Part shown: positions 1 through 8,577 of the stretch, in pieces | How positions within the stretch are numbered: the first letter of the stretch is position 1 | Layout: each line of letters starts with the position of its first letter | Source: Bdellovibrio sp. 22V | GTDB taxonomy: Bacteria; Bdellovibrionota; Bdellovibrionia; Bdellovibrionales; Bdellovibrionaceae | Direction: 5' to 3' | NCBI RefSeq assembly: GCF_030169785.1 | Contig: NZ_CP125854.1 | Coordinates: 992,001-1,056,000, forward strand | DNA: 64,000 nucleotides | Position numbers and translations under genes: made by a program | The notes under the pieces: model-generated | Database searches by the model: none | Seen by the model: the letters and a program-made list of their open reading frames with translations, nothing else | What the model was told of the DNA's origin: nothing

Positions 1-687
1 AATATCCAATACGCAAGCTGTGTAAAGGAGCTTTACTCTAAGGGTGGCCAGGTTATTTCGGATAATTATTTATATACGGATGCAAACCGCCTTTGCCGAA
101 GCTCGACAAATCGTCAAATGAATGACTGTATCATCGATTTATACGATAAGGGACAGTCAGGCGAAGACGCCGCAAGAATATGTATTGAAAAACATGATCC
201 TGTCATTAAAGCTCGCAAAGAAGCCGAACGTCGCGCAGCTGAGCAACGTCGTATCGAGGCGGAGCGCCGTGCTGCTGAACAAAGAGCGGCGGAGCAGCGT
301 CGTCAGGCAGAATTGAGACGTCAAGAAGAGGCGAAGCGCATTGCGGAAGAACAGCGTCGTAAGGACGAAGCTCGCCGAGCAGAGGAACAACGCAAATTAG
401 ACGAACAACGCAGACAAAATGAGCAAGGACGTGCGCAGGAAGATCAGCGCCGTAAAGACGAAGAGCGCCGTCGCCAAGAAGAGATTCGTAGACAAGATGA
501 AGCTCGTAGACAAGACGAGATCCGCAAGCAAGATGAAGTGCGCAGACAGCAACAAGAAGAAGCGCGTAGAAAAGAAGAAGAGCGCAAGCGCCAGGAAGAG
601 CAGCAAAAACAACAGCAGCCTTCAACGCCTTCCACTCCGTCGGATTCAGAGGGCGGTGTGATCGTGGATCTTCCAAACTTCGAGTAA
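1..687 (+). CDS. Cys-repeat / charged coiled-coil protein, 5' partial
   Basis: The reading frame is open at the left edge, so the true start lies outside the window; the first internal ATG, at 118, is in the middle of the protein. The visible N-terminal part holds two related segments of the pattern C-x3-LY-x-KG ... A-x-R-x-C, at codons 7-32 and about 42-60. These look like two copies of a small Cys-paired helical repeat. They are followed by about 130 residues made almost only of R, E, Q, A and K, which should form one long charged alpha helix or coiled coil, and then a short tail ending in VDLPNFE. I do not recognise a family. An exported structural or tethering protein is possible, but no export signal is visible because the start is missing. 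A terminator follows. Confidence 0.7.
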   Translation, partial: NIQYASCVKELYSKGGQVISDNYLYTDANRLCRSSTNRQMNDCIIDLYDKGQSGEDAARICIEKHDPVIKARKEAERRAAEQRRIEAERRAAEQRAAEQRRQAELRRQEEAKRIAEEQRRKDEARRAEEQRKLDEQRRQNEQGRAQEDQRRKDEERRRQEEIRRQDEARRQDEIRKQDEVRRQQQEEARRKEEERKRQEEQQKQQQPSTPSTPSDSEGGVIVDLPNFE

Positions 688-713
688 GGAAGTCATTGAG
701 TCAAAAAAACAAA

Positions 714-747
714 ACCCACAACCGAAATTCAGTTGTGGGTTTTTTAT
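714..747 (+). terminator. Rho-independent terminator
   Basis: Perfect 9-bp stem ACCCACAAC / GTTGTGGGT with a 9-nt loop, then TTTTTATTT. It ends the Cys-repeat gene and lies between it and the convergent TetR gene. Confidence 0.85.
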
Positions 748-796
748 TTCCGGTGCCGCTGTAATTCTCAAGCGGGTTTGTTTCCAGTTGCAGAGA

Positions 797-1450
797 TTAT
801 TTTTTATCAAACAATCGCGCGTACAGACGCATAAAGCGTACGGTCTTCGCGATCATGTTATCATTCGTCTCTTCGTGCAGAATGCGATCAAAGAAAAACA
901 CACCATCCATATAGGTATCGATCTGCTGACAGATCTCCTCGATAGTTATCGTTCCAAGGTTTAATTTCCCCGCATTCGCAAGACGAGTGACTCGCTCCAC
1001 TAAGTGCGGATCGATTTGCAAAGGAATCGTTTCGCGCACGCGACGTTTAAACTTTTTATCGACAAGCGCTTGTGAAAAAACGATGCGCGCGAAATCTTCG
1101 TGCATGCAGCCCTGATTCACTCTGTTCTTTACATAGTGCTCAAGCTCATCGGCTAAAGTTTCTTGAGGCTCGTAGGGGAGGGCTTCCTGAACAACTTCCT
1201 CGATAAATCTTTCGATAATGGCGACAAGCAGGCCTTCTTTTCCGTCGAAGTAGCGGCCGATGAGGGACTCATTGACGTCAGCTTTTTTTGCGATCTCTTT
1301 TGTCGTCGCACCATTAAAGCCGTGCTTCGAGAAGACCTCAAGGCCCGCTTGAATAAGGCGCTCCTCAGACGCAGAACGATCCCTTTTTTTGCCCTTAACG
1401 TGAGCTGGACTTACGTCCTTTTGGGTTTTGCTGTGAGATGTTTCCGTCAT
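797..1450 (-). CDS. TetR/AcrR family transcriptional regulator
   Basis: A 217-aa protein with a TetR-type helix-turn-helix at residues about 28-75 (FSKHGFNGATTKEIAKKADV, then GRYFDGKEGLL) and a helical C-terminal ligand/dimer domain. The N-terminal 27 residues are a Lys/Ser-rich extension. The start is supported by AGGAGG placed 5 nt upstream. The gene is divergent from the TolC-RND operon, the usual position of a local efflux repressor, and the intergenic region carries a large inverted repeat that could be its operator. The ligand is unknown. Family assignment is firm; control of the efflux genes is inferred from position. Confidence 0.9.
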   Translation of the reverse strand: MTETSHSKTQKDVSPAHVKGKKRDRSASEERLIQAGLEVFSKHGFNGATTKEIAKKADVNESLIGRYFDGKEGLLVAIIERFIEEVVQEALPYEPQETLADELEHYVKNRVNQGCMHEDFARIVFSQALVDKKFKRRVRETIPLQIDPHLVERVTRLANAGKLNLGTITIEEICQQIDTYMDGVFFFDRILHEETNDNMIAKTVRFMRLYARLFDKK

Positions 1451-1533
1451 GAAAACCTCCTGAGAATACTATAAATACCTGAAAATGCTTATCTTTATAT
1501 AATGTATCATAAGGCCGATGGTACAGCAAGAAA

Positions 1534-1588
1534 GTAATTGATTGCATACTTAAGTGGTTTCGGTTAGGTTAAGTATGTAAGCGATTAC
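1534..1588. promoter_or_regulatory. Large imperfect inverted repeat, candidate operator
   Basis: Two 20-nt arms, 1534-1553 and 1569-1588, are reverse complements at 17 of 20 positions, with a perfect core CATACTTAA / TTAAGTATG and a 15-nt spacer. They lie between the divergent TetR gene and the TolC-like gene and end 15 nt before the chosen start of the latter. The likely role is a binding site for the TetR or the MarR protein of this locus; an RNA hairpin in the TolC leader is the alternative. Confidence 0.6.
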
Positions 1589-1603
1589 ATAATGGAGAAT
1601 CCG

Positions 1604-3049
1604 ATGAAACGAGCTGATGTCCTAAATGTGTGTAGTTTGTCGCTCATCCTCGCGGCGACCCTGATAGGGAATTCCGCCTCTGCGATAAGCCTTAATGAAT
1701 ATTTAAATCAAGTGAAGCAAGAAAGTTTGGGCTATAAAGCGAGCGCTGAGCAGTCTGAAGCGTCTCAATTAAAGTCTCGCGAAGCGGATCTTTTCTTTAC
1801 TCCGCGTCTTTTCGCTGATGCGCGAATTGGACACGACGGGAAAGAGCAATTTGCTTCTGCAATTACATACGATCGCTTGAAAACACAAAACTATTCATTA
1901 GGTGTTTCTCAAGACTTCAGCTTTGGTCTGCAGACCAAATTATCTTATGCCATGGATCGTATTGAAGTCGAAGGCGCGACTCTTCCCGCGGGAATGTCCA
2001 ATAGTTTTTGGACGGCGACTCCGACATTAGAATTGTCCATGCCTTTGTGGGCGAACGGTTTTGGCCGTTCCGCGCGTGCGAATGAAGAACTGACTCGCCA
2101 GCAAAACGTTGCTGAACAATTCGGCGCGGATGCTCAAGCGCAAGGAACATTGGTCGAGGCCGAGGCCGCTTATTGGACTCTCGCTTCGGCGCAAGAACTC
2201 GTGCAAGTGCAAAAGAGAGCTCTTACGCAAGCACAAAGCATTCTGTCTTATGTGACTCGCAAAGCGAAAATGAACTTGGGAGAAAATGCGGACGTCCTTC
2301 AAGCCAAAGCGATGGTAGAGGCCGTTACTTTTCAAGTGCAAATAGCAGAGACGCAAGAAAAAGCGGCTCGCCGTGCGTTTAATACTTTTATTAATAAAGA
2401 GGCAGAGACTCCGGTGTCTGCTCTTGAAGGTATCAACTATGGAGCTCTTGAGAAAGTTCCTGTACCGACGCAAAGACCCGGCGATCGTTACGATGTGAAA
2501 GCGGCAGGAGCCCAAGCACAGCTTGCTCAAGCTTCAGCGCAACTCACAGCTGAAAGAAACAAACCCAGTTTGGATCTTTACGGGAGTTACGCTTTGAACG
2601 GGCGTGATGAAGAGTTCAACGAAGCGATGAAGAATGCAGGTAAGACAGAGCACGACACGGCTTATGTCGGCGTGCGTTTTTCGATGCCTTTGAATCTTTC
2701 CGCAACGTCAGATGTAAAGTCTGGTGCTTTAAAAGCCAGTCGGGCCGCTGAACTCTCTTATGAAAGCAAGAAGTTCAATCAAGAGCAAGAATGGACAAAT
2801 CTTGTGCAACAAATGAGTGAAGCAAAAGAAAGTCTTCGTTTGGCGACGAACATCGTGAATGCGCAAAAAGCCAAACTTGAAAACGAAAGAGGACGTCTGC
2901 GCCAAGGAAGAACAACGACATATCAGGTTCTTCTTTTCGAACAAGACTTCTCGCAATCTGAAGTAAACCGCGTTCAAGCGGCTGCTCAGATTCTTGGATT
3001 ACAAGCAAGAGTTAAACTTTACCAAGCCTCTGTTGAAGGAGGAAACTAA
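1604..3049 (+). CDS. TolC-like outer membrane efflux protein
   Basis: A 481-aa outer membrane channel protein of the OEP/TolC family. I chose ATG 1604 over the in-frame ATG at 1592 because GGAG lies 6 nt before it and the protein then opens with a signal peptide (MKRADVLNV to SASA). The rest has the two long Ala/Gln/Glu-rich helical repeats expected of a trimeric alpha-barrel (for example LVEAEAAYWTLASAQELVQV and the matching C-terminal segment). It would carry substrates across the outer membrane for the RND pump encoded 2 nt downstream. No membrane fusion protein gene is present between or beside them. Confidence 0.9.
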   Translation: MKRADVLNVCSLSLILAATLIGNSASAISLNEYLNQVKQESLGYKASAEQSEASQLKSREADLFFTPRLFADARIGHDGKEQFASAITYDRLKTQNYSLGVSQDFSFGLQTKLSYAMDRIEVEGATLPAGMSNSFWTATPTLELSMPLWANGFGRSARANEELTRQQNVAEQFGADAQAQGTLVEAEAAYWTLASAQELVQVQKRALTQAQSILSYVTRKAKMNLGENADVLQAKAMVEAVTFQVQIAETQEKAARRAFNTFINKEAETPVSALEGINYGALEKVPVPTQRPGDRYDVKAAGAQAQLAQASAQLTAERNKPSLDLYGSYALNGRDEEFNEAMKNAGKTEHDTAYVGVRFSMPLNLSATSDVKSGALKASRAAELSYESKKFNQEQEWTNLVQQMSEAKESLRLATNIVNAQKAKLENERGRLRQGRTTTYQVLLFEQDFSQSEVNRVQAAAQILGLQARVKLYQASVEGGN

Positions 3050-3051
3050 CC

Positions 3052-6000
3052 ATGAGCTTACCTAAAATATCCATTAGCAGACCGATCTTTATTACGTGCG
3101 TGACGATCGCCCTCGTGGTGGTTGGATGGGCCTCGTTCAAATCTATGAGCGTGGACTTATTCCCTGACGTCAGTATCCCGGTTGTCACAGTGCAAACGAC
3201 TTATCAAGGTGCGGGTCCTTCTGAGATCGAAACTTTGGTGAGCCGTCCTATCGAGGAAGAAGTCAGTACCATCTCTGGTATCAAACGTTTGACTTCAAAA
3301 AGTTTGGAAGGTGTTTCGCAAGTTATCGTTGAATTTAACAGCAGCGTTGACGTGAAGTACGCCGAACAACAAGTTCGCGATAAAGTAAATATCGCAAAAC
3401 CAAAACTTCCCGATGAAGTCGACGATCCAGTGATCAAAAAGTTCGACCCCTCAGACACTCCCATCATCATGGTGTCATTGACCGCGAATGGATTGGGAGA
3501 CGCCCAACTATTCGATATCGCAGACCAGTTCATCAAGCCTCGTTTGGAACAAGTGAACAACGTCGGTGCGATCGAGATTTTCGGGGGCCGCGAAAGGGAA
3601 GTTCACGTTCTTTTGGATCGTAAAAAATTAAAAGCGCGCGAAATTTCTGTCAGCCAAGTTGCCGGTCAAGTCGGTGCTTCGGGTGAGAATATTCCGAGCG
3701 GTAAAGTGGAACAAGGCGGGAAAGAACTTGTGTTCCGTGGTTTAGGTGAATTTAAAACCGTTCCTGAGATTGCAGACACTCTCGTAAACCTCTACGGAAA
3801 CGAGGTTCCTACGCGTGTTGCAGATCTGGGAACGGTTGTAGATACATTGGAGGATGAAAAGTCCCGTGCCTTCGTGAACGGTGACAAAGCGCTTTTCTTG
3901 CAAGTCTATCGTCAATCGGGCTCTAACACTGTCAGAGTAGCGGACGACGTTATTAAACAACTCGAAAAGTTGAAGCCTGAGCTTGCAAAAATGGAGGGTG
4001 CTCCCCAAGTTCAACTTGTTACGAATGCTTCTACAAAAATTAAGAACAATATTTATGACGTGAACGAAACGATCATTATCGGTATCGTTTTGACAATCAT
4101 CACGGTGTTCTTCTTCTTGGGAAGTGCGCGATCAACATTTATTACGGCCCTTTCCTTGCCGATTTCATTGATCGGTGCCTTCATGATTATGAAGGTTGCG
4201 GGCTTCTCGATTAACATCGTATCCATGTTGGCTTTGACTTTGGCCGTGGGTCTTTTGATCGACGACGCGATCGTGGTTATCGAAAACATCTACCGTCGTA
4301 TGGAACTGGGTGAAGATTCACTCACTGCCGCGGAAAAAGGTACGACCGAGATCCAAATGGCGGTCATGGCCATCACTCTTGTGGTGATCGCGGTGTTCGT
4401 GCCGGTTGGTACGATGTCTGGCACCATCGGTCAGTTCTTGAAACAGTTCGGTATGACCGTTGTGTTCTCGATGATGATCAGCTGGTTCGTGGCGATGACG
4501 ATCATTCCAATGCTGACAGCCTACTTCGGTGGCGAAGGCCACGGAGCGCATAGCAATCATCATAAACCAGCGTCGTTGTACGATAAAACTTTGGGTCGTC
4601 TTGTAAAAGGTTTCGACCGTTTCCAAGCATGGCTTGAGAAAATCTACGAAAAGCTTCTGCGTGTGACTCTTCGTCATCCCTTGATGACGATCGGAGCGAC
4701 GTTCATGGTGTTCGTGCTAAGTATTTACACGGTGACGAAAGTTCCAGGGGCGTTTATCACGGACGACGATGCCGGTGAGTTTACTGTAACTCTTGAAATG
4801 CAACCGGGCACAAGCTTGGACGGTATGAACAAAGTCGGTGATGAGGTAGATAAAATCATCCGCGCAAACCCTGAAGTGGATTACACTGCGATGATCATCG
4901 GAAGTCTTTACGGGGAGTCGAATAAATCGAACTTCTACGTCAAGATGAAAGAAGGCAAAGCTCGTAACGGTTACACAACAGAAGCGTTCCGCGATAAGAT
5001 CCGTCAACAATTGGCAGGTTTCGCTGCAACAGCAAATCCTGTTGTGAAAGAGTACGATGCGACAGGTGGTATGGGTGGACAGCCGTTTACTTTGAATATC
5101 ATCTCTGCCGATCCTCAAGAGCTTGAAGCGGCCGCAACGAAGGTTCTTGCCAAACTCAAAGCGGATCCTCGTTTGACAGACGTGGATACGAACTTCCGTC
5201 CCGGTAAACCCGAGATGCAAGTTCACTTGAAGTCGGGCGCTGCCAAACTTTATGGTATCAACACGAAAACAATGGGTGGAGAGCTTCGTGCGCAAGTAGA
5301 AGGTCTGACTCCAGCGAAGTTCCGTGAAAAAGGTCGTGAGTATGAAGTGCGCGTGCGTTTGATGCCAGAGCAACGTGACCTTAAAGAAAGCTTCAACCAG
5401 GTTTACGTTCCGAACGTGAATGGAAAACTGGTGCGCTTGTCTGACGTCGCAACAGGGGATTTGGCTTCAGGTCCTGCATCAATTGAGCGTCAAGACCGCG
5501 GTCGTTACATTCAAATCACTGCGGGTGTTGCGCCAGGTGCGGGCTTAAGTGAAGTCGTGAATGATACGGTAAAAATGATGACGACAGGTGAAACAGCATT
5601 CCCTTCGAGCGTGCGTTTCTCTTGGGGTGGTGACGCGGAAAACATGCAAGAGTTGGCGACTTCAACGGTTCTTGCGTTGGGCTTTGCGATCATGTTCATC
5701 TACTTGATCCTTTCGAGCTTGTATGAGTCTTTCATCACGCCAATCACGATCATGGTGGCGTTGCCACTGGCTCTGTGCGGTGCTTTCCTTGGATTGTTCT
5801 TGATGAGCGAAACAATGACGATCTTTGCGATCTTCGGTTTCTTCATGTTGATCGGGGTTGCCGGTAAAAACGGTATCTTGCTTGTCGACTACACAAGACA
5901 AATGATGGCGGCAGGCAAAGAAAGAGGCGAAGCCTTGGTTGAAGCGGGTAAAACGCGTCTTCGTCCGATCTTGATGACGTCGTTCGCGTTGATCGCAGGT

Positions 6001-6279
6001 ACATTGCCTGTTGCGATCGGTTTGAACGAAGCTTCGAAATCTCGTACGGCGATGGGTGTTGCGATTATCGGCGGTATGATTTCTTCGACAATTCTGACTT
6101 TGATTGTCGTACCAGCGGTATTTACATACGTAGATCGTTTTAGAATTTGGGCAAATAACATTGGTGCGAAATTCACATCCACAAAGAAAAAAGACCAACA
6201 GGTCGTTGTAGAAGTGAGATCTCCAGCAGCTCCTGATGAAGCTACGGGTGATTACGCATTAACAACATCCGAGAGTTAA
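3052..6279 (+). CDS. RND (HAE1/AcrB-type) efflux transporter permease
   Basis: A 1075-aa inner-membrane proton-driven pump with the two-fold RND layout: a membrane segment, a large periplasmic loop, a TM block, and the same again. The proton-relay residues are present: the double Asp in TM4 (GLLIDDAIVVIENIYR) and the Lys in TM10 (GVAGKNGILLVDY). GGAGG stands just before the start. Two nt separate it from the TolC-like gene and 13 nt from the MarR gene, so the three should form one operon. Length and motifs fit drug or lipophile exporters; the substrate cannot be read from sequence. An adaptor (AcrA/HlyD type), normally essential, is not encoded here. Confidence 0.95.
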   Translation: MSLPKISISRPIFITCVTIALVVVGWASFKSMSVDLFPDVSIPVVTVQTTYQGAGPSEIETLVSRPIEEEVSTISGIKRLTSKSLEGVSQVIVEFNSSVDVKYAEQQVRDKVNIAKPKLPDEVDDPVIKKFDPSDTPIIMVSLTANGLGDAQLFDIADQFIKPRLEQVNNVGAIEIFGGREREVHVLLDRKKLKAREISVSQVAGQVGASGENIPSGKVEQGGKELVFRGLGEFKTVPEIADTLVNLYGNEVPTRVADLGTVVDTLEDEKSRAFVNGDKALFLQVYRQSGSNTVRVADDVIKQLEKLKPELAKMEGAPQVQLVTNASTKIKNNIYDVNETIIIGIVLTIITVFFFLGSARSTFITALSLPISLIGAFMIMKVAGFSINIVSMLALTLAVGLLIDDAIVVIENIYRRMELGEDSLTAAEKGTTEIQMAVMAITLVVIAVFVPVGTMSGTIGQFLKQFGMTVVFSMMISWFVAMTIIPMLTAYFGGEGHGAHSNHHKPASLYDKTLGRLVKGFDRFQAWLEKIYEKLLRVTLRHPLMTIGATFMVFVLSIYTVTKVPGAFITDDDAGEFTVTLEMQPGTSLDGMNKVGDEVDKIIRANPEVDYTAMIIGSLYGESNKSNFYVKMKEGKARNGYTTEAFRDKIRQQLAGFAATANPVVKEYDATGGMGGQPFTLNIISADPQELEAAATKVLAKLKADPRLTDVDTNFRPGKPEMQVHLKSGAAKLYGINTKTMGGELRAQVEGLTPAKFREKGREYEVRVRLMPEQRDLKESFNQVYVPNVNGKLVRLSDVATGDLASGPASIERQDRGRYIQITAGVAPGAGLSEVVNDTVKMMTTGETAFPSSVRFSWGGDAENMQELATSTVLALGFAIMFIYLILSSLYESFITPITIMVALPLALCGAFLGLFLMSETMTIFAIFGFFMLIGVAGKNGILLVDYTRQMMAAGKERGEALVEAGKTRLRPILMTSFALIAGTLPVAIGLNEASKSRTAMGVAIIGGMISSTILTLIVVPAVFTYVDRFRIWANNIGAKFTSTKKKDQQVVVEVRSPAAPDEATGDYALTTSES

Positions 6280-6292
6280 TAAGGAGGATTTT

Positions 6293-6808
6293 ATGGCAAA
6301 ACTTTTTATCCAAGAAATGCCGTCCCAAGACCAGGTAAAAACAGCTCTCTCGCGAATCCACGAAGGCGTGGATTCGTGGGCTTTGTATGCGAACTTGCTA
6401 TTCAGAAAAGTAGGCAACGATTTGGAAAACCACATCGAGAGCTTGCTGGCTCCCTACAATCTTTCAGCAGGACGCTTTACGTTGCTGTATCTTTTGAAGG
6501 ATTCCCCGGAAGGATTAATGCCTTCGGAGCTTTCGCAGAAAGTGGGAGTTACTCAGGCGACGATTTCTGGTTTAATCAATGGACTTGAGAAAGCAGAACT
6601 GGTCACGCGAGAAATTCATCAAAAAGACGGACGCTCTTTTGTCATTAAGTTGACGGACAAAGGGGATCAAACCCTGAAAGAGATCTTTCCGAAGTGGGCT
6701 CCGACAATTGCAGCGTTCTGGAATCAATTCGACGCTCAAGAAAAAGAAGTCATCGGCAAAGCACTCGAAAAGATGGTTCAAAATACAGGATTGCTTCGTA
6801 TGAATTAA
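6293..6808 (+). CDS. MarR family transcriptional regulator
   Basis: A 171-aa protein with a MarR winged helix: LSAGRFTLLYLL, then the recognition region LSQKVGVTQATISGLINGLE and the wing VTREIHQKDGRSFVIKLT. AAGGAGG precedes the start with good spacing. It is the last gene of the efflux operon and so is likely to provide feedback control or ligand sensing. With the divergent TetR gene, the locus carries two regulators of different families, which is unusual. Which of them binds the inverted repeat upstream of the TolC-like gene is not known. Confidence 0.92.
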   Translation: MAKLFIQEMPSQDQVKTALSRIHEGVDSWALYANLLFRKVGNDLENHIESLLAPYNLSAGRFTLLYLLKDSPEGLMPSELSQKVGVTQATISGLINGLEKAELVTREIHQKDGRSFVIKLTDKGDQTLKEIFPKWAPTIAAFWNQFDAQEKEVIGKALEKMVQNTGLLRMN

Positions 6809-6841
6809 CCTTTAACTGTCCAATTTACATTGGAGAGAGTT

Positions 6842-7678
6842 ATGAAACAGCTATTGATGGCATTAACCGTGGGCTTGGCCCTCGGTTGTGCGCCTCTCAA
6901 GAACTCTCCGTTTTCAGAAGAAACTCAGAGCTCAGTAACAAATCGCAATCAACATCAGTTGGTCGCACTCAATGAAAAAATCTCGCTCCAAGCGAGAGAA
7001 GATAAAATCGTTTTTGGCGCGGTCGCCGACACTCATCAGAATTATTCCGCTCTGGAAGATTGGGTGAAAGTGACTAATACCACCTCGCTGGATTTCGCCG
7101 TTCATCTTGGCGACTTTACAAATCAAGGGCTTAATTTCGAGTACGATGCTTATTTGAATTTGATCAGTCCTTTGAAGGTACCGCTCGTCACGGTGATCGG
7201 AAATCACGATACGGTTGCCAAAGGCAAACTTCTTTATCAGCGTTTGTTCGGCCCTTACAATTTTCACTTTGATCTAAAAGGCTATCGATTCATTGTTTTT
7301 AACAACAATCGTCTCGACTTTATAAATGAGGGTGTAGATTGGAATTGGCTCGCGCTGGAAGTGCGCTCAAGTTCATTGCCGATTGTTCTTTTTATGCACG
7401 TCGATCCCGACAATTTCGAATACTTTAGACCCCAGGATCGGGATCTTTTTTGGGATATCGTGCGCGATGCAAATGTTCGTTTGATTATGAATGGACATAA
7501 GCACATCTATCAAACTGAATTCAAAGAAGGAGTTCTTAGACACCAGGTAGAACGTCTACAAAACGGCGCCTGGTCCCGCATCACGCTCACGGACGACATG
7601 GTGAAGGTGGAGAAATGCCTTCAGAAAGAATGTCGTTATGAAACTCAGCAAGATTATCCTCCTGCTATTACTATGTAG
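6842..7678 (+). CDS. Lipoprotein calcineurin-like metallophosphoesterase (copy 1)
   Basis: A 278-aa lipoprotein with signal MKQLLMALTVGLALGC, the Cys being the lipidation site. The phosphoesterase metal-site motifs appear in order: DTH (ADTHQNY), GDFTN, GNHD, FMH and NGHKH. ATG 6842 is preferred over the in-frame TTG at 6830 because GGAGAG sits before it and the lipoprotein signal begins there. The target phosphoester is unknown; the protein should sit in the periplasm or at a membrane. Its 3' end overlaps the next gene by 41 nt. A paralogue with the same order of motifs lies at 58978-59790, again followed by a paralogue of the next gene. Confidence 0.88.
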   Translation: MKQLLMALTVGLALGCAPLKNSPFSEETQSSVTNRNQHQLVALNEKISLQAREDKIVFGAVADTHQNYSALEDWVKVTNTTSLDFAVHLGDFTNQGLNFEYDAYLNLISPLKVPLVTVIGNHDTVAKGKLLYQRLFGPYNFHFDLKGYRFIVFNNNRLDFINEGVDWNWLALEVRSSSLPIVLFMHVDPDNFEYFRPQDRDLFWDIVRDANVRLIMNGHKHIYQTEFKEGVLRHQVERLQNGAWSRITLTDDMVKVEKCLQKECRYETQQDYPPAITM

Positions 7679-8168
7679 TGGAATGGCTTATGCCGATTGG
7701 GGAGTGGGCGCTGGAACGGGCTCTTACATGGGAGACCGGCATTTTGGCGTGAATTATACTTCCGAATCGCAAAGACATATGACGGAGTTTTCTTATGGGG
7801 AAACTCCGGGAATTTTAGGCGGTCGCGTTCGGCAGCTCAATTTAAAATATGTCTATTCTCCGCTTCAGAGCATTTATCACGAAGTCACGACGAACTGGAT
7901 TGGCATTGGTGCCTTGTTGAGCCGCTGCCTTTGCAGTGACACCTTTGTGACAAATCCGGACGTCTACCCCGAAAGCAATTATTATGACGAAACCGCTTAT
8001 CGTGTCGGACTTGTTTTCGCGACGAAACTGAACTGGCGGAATTGGGAAGGTTATTGGGATTGGACACTTTTAGATCAAGTGGCCATAGCGATTTACAACA
8101 ACAATCGCTATGCCTCCAAACCCGAAGCCTATTGGGCGAGTGGGTTTGGAGTTCGCTATTATTTTTGA
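7638..8168 (+). CDS. Small secreted beta-barrel-like protein (module partner, copy 1)
   Basis: A 176-aa protein with signal peptide MKLSKIILLLLLCSGMAYA and alternating aromatic/hydrophobic strands ending in GVRYYF, a C-terminal aromatic as in outer membrane barrels. The start lies inside the phosphoesterase gene (41-nt overlap, different frame), so translation is probably coupled. It shares with the protein at 59772-60308 the blocks YP..YYD.TA.R.G, IAI.NN and SGF...Y.F. Function unknown; the repeated pairing suggests a barrel partner or outer-membrane anchor for the phosphoesterase. The stop is one base from the stop of the convergent gene. Confidence 0.75.
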   Translation: MKLSKIILLLLLCSGMAYADWGVGAGTGSYMGDRHFGVNYTSESQRHMTEFSYGETPGILGGRVRQLNLKYVYSPLQSIYHEVTTNWIGIGALLSRCLCSDTFVTNPDVYPESNYYDETAYRVGLVFATKLNWRNWEGYWDWTLLDQVAIAIYNNNRYASKPEAYWASGFGVRYYF

Positions 8169-8169
8169 G

Positions 8170-8511
8170 TTACTTGTTTTGGCAATGAATGTCGGTGATG
8201 CTGCCATCCATGGAAAGATAGCCACGGCCCGAACTGGGATTATAGACGAGAGCGATGCCACGGTTAGGGGCGCCGCCTTCGATATCTGTGTCGATGATCG
8301 CGACAACATTTCCCGTTTGATGATAAAGAACAAGATAGCGTTGCTCGCCGTGCGGATGAACGACAGTCACAGTTTCTTCACCGCCGTCACGGTTGAGTTC
8401 GATGGACTGAACCTGCGCGGAAGAAGACTGGCAGATCAGGCCATAAGCAAAAGCGTTCGTGGAGAAGAATAAAGACAGAATAAGAAAGAAAGCGGCTTGT
8501 TTCATGTTCAT
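8170..8511 (-). CDS. Small exported protein of unknown function
   Basis: A 113-aa protein with a clear signal peptide (MNMKQAAFFLILSLFFSTNAFA) and two Cys residues, in LICQSS near the new N terminus and DIHCQNK at the C terminus, that could form a disulphide. The body has short beta strands (SIELNRDG, ETVTVVHP, RYLVLYH). GGA lies about 9 nt before the start; a second in-frame ATG two codons later is also possible. It may be the last gene of the minus-strand run that begins at 12371. No family recognised. Confidence 0.7.
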   Translation of the reverse strand: MNMKQAAFFLILSLFFSTNAFAYGLICQSSSAQVQSIELNRDGGEETVTVVHPHGEQRYLVLYHQTGNVVAIIDTDIEGGAPNRGIALVYNPSSGRGYLSMDGSITDIHCQNK

Positions 8512-8577
8512 GGATCACGTCCTTTTCCTGGAGTGATAACATGTCTCTATGGATTCTTCCATAAGGGAACCATTTGA

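Noticed and set aside
206-676. Long minus-strand open frame opposite the Cys-repeat gene
   Set aside because: It is the shadow of a low-complexity Arg/Glu/Gln gene; repeated GC-rich codons keep the other frames open.
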